Positions 15,165-21,548 of a DNA stretch of 30,507 nucleotides are shown one piece after another. The notes beneath the pieces are model-generated. The model worked only from the letters and a program-made list of their open reading frames with translations. It had not been told where the DNA came from and searched no databases. Numbering within the stretch: position 1 is the first letter of the stretch; every line of letters begins with the position of its first letter. Location: the NCBI GenBank assembly GCA_020635175.1, contig JACKAH010000019.1:1-30507 (forward strand), in the 5' to 3' direction. Origin of the DNA: Deltaproteobacteria bacterium (GTDB taxonomy: Bacteria > Bdellovibrionota_C > UBA2361 > J135). A program made the position numbers and the translations under genes.

Positions 15165-15299
15165 TATGTGATACAAGGTAGGTTTGTTTAAACCCTTCTC
15201 AAAAAAATGAATGAATATAATAGTTTGATTAGGAAAATCTCTACTGATAAGCTTGGCGATGTTAGTTATAGCTGGGTCAGCTTGTATTAGGAATTGTAT

Positions 15300-16277
15300 A
15301 TGTCGTTAATGCATACGATTGCGCCTGATGAGGCTAACTCATTTTATGTTGACCTAGTGTTAGATCGTGGCGATGCCAGAGAACTAGTCTTAGATGGCAA
15401 AATTAATCTTCTTGATACCCCACTTCCAACCTATGAAGGTTCAGCTACGACTGCAGGATATAAAGATATCCCAGTTGATGTTTCTCAAACTACATCTGCA
15501 TCACTCATAGATCTCTCAGAAGCAGGATTTAACAATGCCTTTGGTTATTATCGTCACGAGGCTCATTTACACCCAGTATATGAATCAGATTGCCCTGATG
15601 CTCCTACGAACGTACTTGCTAGAGACACTTTAGTTGAAGCACTGAATGAAGTTAATCGTTTTTTTAGAGAAAGATTCGGAATAGAGATTGAACCTATGGA
15701 TGCTTACCGCCCGCAGAAAGTTCAACGCTGGATCTTTGATAAATTTGTTGAAGCAGGTAGACGACGCTATGCAGAAGTTCAAGACCCAGCTGAGCGTGAA
15801 AGGTTAGCAACGGAGTACGCAACTATTTATGCTTCGGAGCCAGATGAACGAGGGTTTGCTCACGAGGAAGGTTCAATCGATATTTTGGTGCGTGACATAG
15901 CAACCAATACGCGTCTTGAGTTTGGCTGCATCTTTGATGATCCTAATCATGTTTTCGAAACCAATTATTATGACGCCCTAAGGGCTAGAGTTGATCAGCT
16001 CTTAGCGAGAACCGATCTAACAGAAAGCGAAGTTGAATTCGTCGAGGTGGCATTCAAAGCGCGTGTTTCAACAGTTGAAGCTGCGTTAAAAACTAGAAGA
16101 ATGATGGTTTATGGCATGGCAGCCCATGGTTTCACAAACTTTGGTCGCGAAGGCATTCATTTCGAACCGTGGGATATAGGCGGAGAGAGAACGAGATTTG
16201 CGATTGAAACATTGAGGCGTTGGGGAGCGAAACTTCCAGATCCAATTAAAGCCACAACAGGCAGGATTCAACCTTAA
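15300..16277 (+). CDS. VanX-like D-Ala-D-Ala dipeptidase (peptidase M15D) homologue
   Basis: A 325-residue protein without signal peptide; VanX itself is cytoplasmic. Family marks: MDAYRP with substrate Arg R137; a metal-ligand segment FAHEEGSIDILV (H188, D194); and HGFTNFGREGIHFEPW with catalytic Glu E284 and zinc ligand H287 (ExxH, EWWH in VanX). VanX-type enzymes hydrolyse D-Ala-D-Ala or related dipeptides during wall turnover or resistance. Two oddities: the His-Asp spacing is H-x5-D rather than the standard H-x6-D, and the protein is over 100 residues longer than VanX, with extra sequence at the N-terminus and between H188 and E284. I chose the ATG at 15300 (AGGAA six bases upstream) over a TTG at 15294. 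No vanHA-like genes are near, so glycopeptide resistance is unlikely. Confidence 0.75.
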   Translation: MSLMHTIAPDEANSFYVDLVLDRGDARELVLDGKINLLDTPLPTYEGSATTAGYKDIPVDVSQTTSASLIDLSEAGFNNAFGYYRHEAHLHPVYESDCPDAPTNVLARDTLVEALNEVNRFFRERFGIEIEPMDAYRPQKVQRWIFDKFVEAGRRRYAEVQDPAERERLATEYATIYASEPDERGFAHEEGSIDILVRDIATNTRLEFGCIFDDPNHVFETNYYDALRARVDQLLARTDLTESEVEFVEVAFKARVSTVEAALKTRRMMVYGMAAHGFTNFGREGIHFEPWDIGGERTRFAIETLRRWGAKLPDPIKATTGRIQP

Positions 16278-16278
16278 G

Positions 16279-16310
16279 AGCAGGAAGGAAGATTTCCTCC
16301 CCTCCCTGCT
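16279..16310. terminator. Possible bidirectional terminator hairpin
   Basis: AGCAGG (16279-16284) pairs with CCTGCT (16305-16310), and the purine-rich/pyrimidine-rich inner bases can extend the stem. It fills the 44-base gap between two convergent genes. No U-tract follows on either strand, so efficiency is doubtful. Confidence 0.35.
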
Positions 16311-16321
16311 ATCAGTGAAGC

Positions 16322-16906
16322 TTAAGAATTTTCCTTCTCAGCTCCATCTAGAGTCTTATTCCAGATATCAAGATGCTCAGACTGTCCTGATAATAGTGCA
16401 TCTGTGTTGCCTTCAATTGTCACAGTTGTCATCACATCATTCTGCTCAATCGTATCCACTACAGATTGGCCTTCAGTAACTTCACCAAAGATTGTGTGTT
16501 TCCCATCTAACCAAGGAGTTGGTACATGAGTAATAAAGAACTGACTTCCATTAGTATTCGGGCCAGCATTAGCCATAGATAACATTCCTGGCTTGTCATG
16601 CTTTAAGGTTGGATTGATTTCATCCTTAAATCGGTATCCAGGTCCTCCCCTACCTGTGCCAGTAGGATCTCCACCTTGAATCATGAAATCTTTGATAACT
16701 CTATGAAACTTAAGGCCATCATAGTACTTACGTTGTGCAAGGTTAACAAAGTTTGCAACAGTCAAAGGTGCCTGTTCAGGAAACAATTTTATCTTGATTG
16801 TTCCTTTTGAAGTATCAATTGTCGCAGTCAGGTTATCTGCCATTACATTTTTTCCAGTCATTAAAAACATTAAACAAAAAAAAGATAGAAAGATCTTTCG
16901 TAACAT
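16322..16906 (-). CDS. Exported cyclophilin-type peptidyl-prolyl cis-trans isomerase
   Basis: A 194-residue protein: a signal peptide (hydrophobic segment ending near VMA-DN, residue 23) followed by a bacterial cyclophilin domain. Core motifs are present: FHRVIKDFMIQGGDPTGTG (catalytic Arg in FHRVI), SMANAGPNTNGSQFFIT and LDGKHTIFGEV. It isomerises Xaa-Pro bonds, probably in the periplasm, helping folding of exported or outer-membrane proteins. The frame opens at an ATG at 16912, but the AAAGGA Shine-Dalgarno (16913-16918) abuts that codon; the next ATG at 16906 has correct 6-base spacing and is preferred. Divergent from the DsbA-like gene, another periplasmic folding enzyme. Confidence 0.93.
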   Translation of the reverse strand: MLRKIFLSFFCLMFLMTGKNVMADNLTATIDTSKGTIKIKLFPEQAPLTVANFVNLAQRKYYDGLKFHRVIKDFMIQGGDPTGTGRGGPGYRFKDEINPTLKHDKPGMLSMANAGPNTNGSQFFITHVPTPWLDGKHTIFGEVTEGQSVVDTIEQNDVMTTVTIEGNTDALLSGQSEHLDIWNKTLDGAEKENS

Positions 16907-16961
16907 AATCATTCCTTTCTTCGGATAATCTTAACTTTTCGCTCAATTTATAGGCCAAAGC

Positions 16962-17001
16962 TAGACCGAGGGAAATCATTTTTTTGATTTTATTCGGTCT
17001 A
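16962..17001. promoter_or_regulatory. 40-bp nested dyad between the cyclophilin and DsbA-like genes
   Basis: TAGACCGA (16962-16969) and TCGGTCTA (16994-17001) are perfect 8-base inverted repeats. Nested inside, AAATCA (16973-16978) and TGATTT (16985-16990) flank six T. It lies 55 bases upstream of the cyclophilin start. A minus-strand CATAAT (17001-17006) touches its edge, as expected for an operator or leader hairpin of that gene. The remaining 287-base gap has no other clear signal. Confidence 0.45.
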
Positions 17002-17193
17002 TTATGAGTATTTTCGAATTTTCGCTAATAAAACAAAGTTTTGTGAATATATCTGCGATCTGCACGTCAAATTGAAATATATATAGCTTGCATCTAATGT
17101 CAGGCTAAGATTACATTCACTTTATTATTCTTCGGCGGGTTAATCGTGTCGTAGAATGCATGTTTTTTAGTAATAAACAAAAGGAACTAACGT

Positions 17194-17964
17194 ATGACGA
17201 AGACGAAAAAAGTAGTGGGACTTTTTTCTGCTGCATTGATTGCCTCTTCTATGGCTCTTACTGATGCAAAAGCAGAGATTTCACAAACAGATCTTTCTAA
17301 GGCTCTAGACCAGTACTTACAAACTGACCAAGGCCAAGAAGCTATTGGAAAAGCTGCTCAGTCATATTTTAAGAACCTTCAAGCGAAAGCTCAAAAAGAG
17401 CGTGCCGAGAAGGAAGCTGCAGCTCTAGAAGATCAGTTTAAAAACCCTGTAAACATTGAGGTCGCTGGCTCTCCTGTAAAAGGAAAAAGCGATGCGAAAA
17501 TAACAATTATTGAGTTTTCAGATTTTGAATGTCCATTCTGCTCAAGAGGAATGAGCACTATGGAGGAAGTCATGAAGGCTTATCCAAATGATGTGAAAGT
17601 TGTTTTTAAAAACCTTCCATTGCCGTTCCACAAGAATGCTGAACCAGCTGCTAAGGCTGCTCTAGCTGCGGGCAAACAGGGCAAATTCTGGGAAATGCAT
17701 GATAAGCTTTTCGCAAATCAAAAAAGTCTCAGCGATGCTTTCTATGAAAAGACAGCCAAAGAGATCGGTCTTGACGTTGCTAAATTTAAGAAAGATTTGA
17801 GCGATCCTGCTATCCAAAAGCAAATTGATGAAGACAAAGAGCTTGCTAAACAGCATGGTATTTCTGGAACTCCTGGATTCTTTGTTAACGGAGTAGCAGT
17901 TAAAGGCGCATATCCTTTCGATCACTTTAAACAAATTATTGATCGTTGGTTAGCCAAGTCATAA
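17194..17964 (+). CDS. DsbA-family thiol-disulphide oxidoreductase (exported)
   Basis: A 256-residue protein with a signal peptide (basic start, hydrophobic 8-22, cleavage near DAKA-EI). A helical region (30-82) containing a Lys/Glu/Ala-rich coiled coil leads to the DsbA thioredoxin domain (about 90-256). The active site is C113-P-F-C116 in IEFSDFECPFCSRG, and the cis-Pro loop is HGISGTPGFFVNG near 220-232. This helical-spacer DsbA type resembles Com1/ScsC-like enzymes, some of which oligomerise through the N-terminal segment. It probably forms or isomerises disulphides in the periplasm. An AAAGGAA ribosome binding site precedes ATG 17194, and a strong terminator follows, so it is a single-gene unit. 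No dsbB is nearby. Confidence 0.93.
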   Translation: MTKTKKVVGLFSAALIASSMALTDAKAEISQTDLSKALDQYLQTDQGQEAIGKAAQSYFKNLQAKAQKERAEKEAAALEDQFKNPVNIEVAGSPVKGKSDAKITIIEFSDFECPFCSRGMSTMEEVMKAYPNDVKVVFKNLPLPFHKNAEPAAKAALAAGKQGKFWEMHDKLFANQKSLSDAFYEKTAKEIGLDVAKFKKDLSDPAIQKQIDEDKELAKQHGISGTPGFFVNGVAVKGAYPFDHFKQIIDRWLAKS

Positions 17965-17989
17965 GCTAGTCTAGCTGCTTATGTTGAAG

Positions 17990-18020
17990 AAGGCTGCGAG
18001 GTAACTCGTGGCCTTTTTTT
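17990..18020 (+). terminator. Rho-independent terminator after the DsbA-like gene
   Basis: An 11-bp stem (17990-18000 with 18005-18015, two G-U pairs) closed by a GTAA loop is followed by T18014-T18020, a seven-base T-run. The T-run runs into the stop codon of the convergent gene. Confidence 0.85.
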
Positions 18021-18432
18021 ATGAATATTTGGATACTTGAATAAACTTATCGTCGAGCGCTAGCTCTTCTAGCACATGGTTGATGACCTGTGCATCATCA
18101 AGCAGACCTGATGCAAACGAAAAGTCACAAATACCATCCCCATCCGATAGGAAGTATTTTACACCCCCAGCTGCAAGGGGTTTCTTCATTTCTGGTAAAT
18201 TAGGATATTCATCTAAGAGCAAACTGCAACGCTGAGCAATTTCGCGAGCTAGATCCAGATCGACCATGCCCTCACTTCGATACTCTTCCTCAACTTCACC
18301 CATGTAGTTGTAAAGTTGAACCCGAAGCTTATCTATATCCTCCTCTGATAAAGGAGAGCACATGTTTCTAAAAGCAGGTGCAATGTAATCAGGAAATTTC
18401 GGAAGCTTGTGTTTCTTTCGACTAAATATCAT
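18019..18432 (-). CDS. Small protein of unknown function
   Basis: A 137-residue soluble protein, mostly helical, with no signal peptide or membrane segment. A basic start (MIFSRKKHKLPKFP) leads to a helical acidic middle (LSEEDIDKLRVQLYNYMGEV, 28-47). The C-terminal third reads GGVKYFLSDGDGICDFSFASG then LLDDAQVINHVLEEL. The pattern of a Tyr-Phe helix, an Asp-rich loop and a Gly-x-x-Asp-Asp turn followed by a helix recalls YkvA/DUF1232 proteins, but the match is too loose to assign. It is convergent with the DsbA-like gene and divergent from the SpoIID gene. Confidence 0.7.
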   Translation of the reverse strand: MIFSRKKHKLPKFPDYIAPAFRNMCSPLSEEDIDKLRVQLYNYMGEVEEEYRSEGMVDLDLAREIAQRCSLLLDEYPNLPEMKKPLAAGGVKYFLSDGDGICDFSFASGLLDDAQVINHVLEELALDDKFIQVSKYS

Positions 18433-18510
18433 AGAGCGTCACTTCGTAATCATTGAGCTATTATATTGTATCTTCCTTTGGGGTGCTATGATAAAGATCA
18501 AAGATTAATT

Positions 18511-19857
18511 ATGAAAGAGCCAGAAGTAAAATCAATTTGTCCACCAACTGATTCAATCGATTTACTTGTCGGAATTGTTCTAGAAGAGGATCAGAAAGAT
18601 AGTATTACTTTTAAATCTGAGCGAAGTTCAATTCTGCTATCTGATGGCTTAAAGCAGGTACAAATACCACCTGGTCAAAACTGCACATTGACTCGCTCTG
18701 GTAATCATTTGCTTCTTAAAGATAACGATGCTTCGTTTCAATCCTCTCTTTCAGTTGAAGTATTAGATAAAAGCGAATTAGCTCCTAAATCTGGCGTAAT
18801 GTTTTATGCCATGCGTGCTGGTCGGGGATTTCACTGGCAAAAAGAGATAGATCAAACTTATCCAGGTGATTTTGAAATTCATATTGGAGCAAAAGGGCTA
18901 ATCGTTGTTAATAAAATAGATCTAGAGAGCTACCTAGCCTGCGTCATCTCCTCCGAAATGAGTTCCGCTTGCCCAAAAGAATTTGCAAAATCTCAAGCTG
19001 TAGCTGCTAGATCGTGGGCTTTAGTTTTTTTGACTGATAAGCATCCGGATAAACCTTTTCAGATCTGCAATGATGATGACTGTCAGCGTTACCAAGGAAC
19101 AACTCACCTACTACAAAGCTCGATTGATGCTGTTCAAGACTGCGATGGAGAATTTTTAGTTACAAAGTCAAATCACGTCTGCGCTGCATATTATGCAAAA
19201 TCTTGCGGTGGCTACATTGATGATCCTAAGATAATTTTTGGATTTGATGTCCCTGGTTTAACTGCAACTTCGGATGCGGAAAATCCTATCAAAGTAGATC
19301 TGAGTAAAGATGATCAGTTTACAGCCTGGCTTGACTCTAATGAGAGCTCTAATTGCTACTGTTCGCCAATATTTATACCCGAAGAAGAGTTGCCTAAATA
19401 TTTAGGTTCAGTAGATGTCGCAAGTCGGTATTTTAGATGGCAGACATCTACATCAGCAGAAGTAATTTGTAAGAATTTAAGAGATAAATTTGGATATAAA
19501 AACTGTTTTGCAATACTTGCGATAAAGTTCTTGGATCGTAGTCCATCTGGGAGATATACTAAGGCCGAAATAAGCGTGATCAATAAGGATTCTTCGCAAG
19601 AAGTAATCACAATAAAGACTCAATATAGTCTGAGAGCATTGTTGCACGAGACATTTTTGTATAGCAGTGCTTTTAAAGCTGTGATTAACGAAAACTCGAA
19701 CTCCCAAGTAGAGGCGATCTCTTTTTTTGGTGCTGGTTGGGGACATGGAGTCGGATTATGTCAGATTGGTGCATTAGGAATGAGTCTTAGCGGAAAATCC
19801 TATAGAGACATTCTGATGCATTATTATCCTAGGACAGAAATAAGAAAGTGTTATTAG
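18511..19857 (+). CDS. SpoIID/LytB-domain protein (amidase enhancer/lytic transglycosylase family)
   Basis: A 448-residue protein whose central part (about 125-230) carries the SpoIID hallmark: LESYLACVISSEMSSACPKE (Glu of SSEM aligns with the SpoIID catalytic Glu), KSQAVAARSWAL, the Cys-flanked CNDDDCQRYQG, and AAYYAKSCGG. The C-terminus has GAGWGHGVGLCQIGALGMSL and YRDILMHYY. SpoIID cleaves peptide-stripped glycan strands in the wall. No signal peptide or membrane anchor is visible at the ATG at 18511 or in an upstream TTG extension at 18466, so how it reaches the wall is unclear. It begins an apparent operon with mtnA (12 bases) and a class II aldolase, an odd pairing. Insertions between the SpoIID blocks (about 240-370) make it longer than the minimal domain. 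Confidence 0.88.
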   Translation: MKEPEVKSICPPTDSIDLLVGIVLEEDQKDSITFKSERSSILLSDGLKQVQIPPGQNCTLTRSGNHLLLKDNDASFQSSLSVEVLDKSELAPKSGVMFYAMRAGRGFHWQKEIDQTYPGDFEIHIGAKGLIVVNKIDLESYLACVISSEMSSACPKEFAKSQAVAARSWALVFLTDKHPDKPFQICNDDDCQRYQGTTHLLQSSIDAVQDCDGEFLVTKSNHVCAAYYAKSCGGYIDDPKIIFGFDVPGLTATSDAENPIKVDLSKDDQFTAWLDSNESSNCYCSPIFIPEEELPKYLGSVDVASRYFRWQTSTSAEVICKNLRDKFGYKNCFAILAIKFLDRSPSGRYTKAEISVINKDSSQEVITIKTQYSLRALLHETFLYSSAFKAVINENSNSQVEAISFFGAGWGHGVGLCQIGALGMSLSGKSYRDILMHYYPRTEIRKCY

Positions 19858-19869
19858 AGAGGAGGATTT

Positions 19870-20949
19870 ATGCAGGTAAATGGCAAAGAGCAGAGAACAA
19901 TCTGGCTTAAACCCGAGAACCCTAGTGTTGTCCAGATTATTGATCAGCGCTTTCTACCCCATAAATTCGTTATTGAAGATCTGTGTACCCTTGAAGATGT
20001 CTATATTGCAATCAAAGACATGCATGTACGTGGTGCTCCCCTGATTGGAGCTGCAGCAGGCTTTGGGGTTTACCTTGGTCTTTTGGAGGGGAAAGGTCTT
20101 GAAACTTGTATCAATAGACTTAGAGAATCAAGACCAACAGCTAGAAATCTCTTTTGGGCCCTTGAATTACAACTTAATGCGCTAGAACAATCTAAGTCAG
20201 GAGATCTAATTGCTGCAGCTCTCGAATGCGCTCAAAGAATTGCAGAGATAGAATATGAAAATTGTAAAAAGATTGGCCTGTACGGATTACCTTTAATTGA
20301 AGATCTAGCAAAGATTAAGAAAGGCAATCCGGTTAACATCCTGACACATTGCAATGCTGGATGGTTAGCTTGTATAGACTATGGCACCGCCACCTCTCCA
20401 ATTTATCAAGCCTTTGATAAAGGAATAGACCTGCATGTCTGGGTTGATGAAACTCGGCCGAGGAACCAAGGAGCTAGCTTAACCGCATGGGAATTAGGAC
20501 AACATGGAATTCCGCACACAGTAATAGTTGATAATGCTGGTGGACATTTAATGCAGCACGGCATGGTTGATATTGTAATTGTGGGTTCGGATAGAACCAC
20601 TCGTAATGGAGACGTCGCAAATAAGATAGGAACCTACTTAAAAGCACTGGCTGCATACGATAATAACGTCCCATTCTATGTAGCTCTCCCCTCCTCTACA
20701 ATTGATTGGAATTTAACAGATGGGATCTCACAGATCCCAATAGAAGAAAGAGACGATACTGAAGTTAAGTATATTAGTGGCCTAGTAGATGATGAGATTA
20801 AGCAGATCTTGTTGACCCCAAAACACTCCCATGCTGCAAACTTCGCATTTGATGTTACTCCAGCTAGATTTGTTACAGGTCTTATAACAGAGCGTGGAAT
20901 TTGTGATGCAAATGAAAGCTCAATGCAGGGTCTTTTCCCTATGCATTAA
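19870..20949 (+). CDS. mtnA: S-methyl-5-thioribose-1-phosphate isomerase (or 5-deoxyribose-1-phosphate isomerase)
   Basis: A 359-residue sugar-phosphate isomerase of the eIF2B-alpha-like family. It converts methylthioribose-1-phosphate to methylthioribulose-1-phosphate, recycling the methylthioadenosine left from SAM-using reactions. Signatures are strong: HVRGAPLIGAAAGFGVYLG (52-70), THCNAGWLA with catalytic C161, VWVDETRPRNQGASLTAWEL (190-209), and VGSDRTTRNGDVANKIGTY with catalytic D241. AGAGGAGG seven bases upstream is a strong ribosome binding site. The following gene encodes a class II aldolase; no mtnC, mtnD or mtnK is in the window. The alternative role on 5-deoxyribose-1-phosphate cannot be separated from sequence alone. 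Confidence 0.93.
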   Translation: MQVNGKEQRTIWLKPENPSVVQIIDQRFLPHKFVIEDLCTLEDVYIAIKDMHVRGAPLIGAAAGFGVYLGLLEGKGLETCINRLRESRPTARNLFWALELQLNALEQSKSGDLIAAALECAQRIAEIEYENCKKIGLYGLPLIEDLAKIKKGNPVNILTHCNAGWLACIDYGTATSPIYQAFDKGIDLHVWVDETRPRNQGASLTAWELGQHGIPHTVIVDNAGGHLMQHGMVDIVIVGSDRTTRNGDVANKIGTYLKALAAYDNNVPFYVALPSSTIDWNLTDGISQIPIEERDDTEVKYISGLVDDEIKQILLTPKHSHAANFAFDVTPARFVTGLITERGICDANESSMQGLFPMH

Positions 20950-20957
20950 GGTTCACC

Positions 20958-21548
20958 GTGACTGATGAGGGGTATATTAAGTTTGAGTGTGAATGGGAAA
21001 AGGCTCGAGCTTTTAGCAACACAAAAATTGATCTACTTCTTCAGTGTAGGCAGTCTCTTTACGATCATAATTTAATCGGATCTTATCCTGATGGGATTGG
21101 GTTTGGAAATATCAGCATCAGAGAATCTGGTAATCGATTCTATATCTCAGGCACTCAAACAGGCTCACTTCCAAAACTAACTCAGGATCATATTACGCTT
21201 GTAACCGATTTTGATTTTGAGGAGAATTCTCTAAGTTGCTGTGGCCCAATTAAGGCCTCCTCAGAGTCCCTAACTCATGCAGCTCTCTACTCGTCCTCAA
21301 ATAATGTAAGTGCTGTTGTGCATGTTCACAGCAAAAACCTGTGGGATAAGTATTTAAATCAGCTTCCAACTACAAGTGAATTAATCCCATATGGAACACC
21401 TGAGATGGCATATGCAATTATGCAGCTTGGTCAAGAATTACATGAAGAAAACAGTAGGATAATTATCATGGGAGGTCACCCTGAAGGCATTATCAGCTTT
21501 GGTGAGAGCATTCAGAAAGTGACAGATCAGCTAATAGAGTTAACCTAA
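20958..21548 (+). CDS. Class II aldolase/adducin-family enzyme (MtnB-like or DHAP-shunt aldolase)
   Basis: A 196-residue protein of fuculose-phosphate aldolase fold. Visible marks: FGNISIR (49-55), SGTQTGSLPKLTQDHIT (64-80), catalytic-type Glu E103 in SSES, zinc ligands H122 and H124 in VVHVHSK, and third ligand H174 in MGGHPEGII. Lying 8 bases after mtnA, it should use methylthioribulose-1-phosphate. It could be the dehydratase MtnB of methionine salvage, or an aldolase giving dihydroxyacetone phosphate plus an aldehyde (DHAP shunt/5-deoxyribose route). Without mtnC/mtnD beside it the aldolase route is attractive. The start is GTG 20958 with AAGG upstream; no in-frame ATG is nearby. It overlaps the convergent antiporter gene by 9 bases. 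Confidence 0.85.
   Translation: MTDEGYIKFECEWEKARAFSNTKIDLLLQCRQSLYDHNLIGSYPDGIGFGNISIRESGNRFYISGTQTGSLPKLTQDHITLVTDFDFEENSLSCCGPIKASSESLTHAALYSSSNNVSAVVHVHSKNLWDKYLNQLPTTSELIPYGTPEMAYAIMQLGQELHEENSRIIIMGGHPEGIISFGESIQKVTDQLIELT

Noticed and set aside
15300..16277. Vancomycin resistance determinant
   Set aside because: No vanH, vanA/B or VanRS-type genes are nearby and the metal site differs; VanX-like enzymes are also used in ordinary wall turnover.
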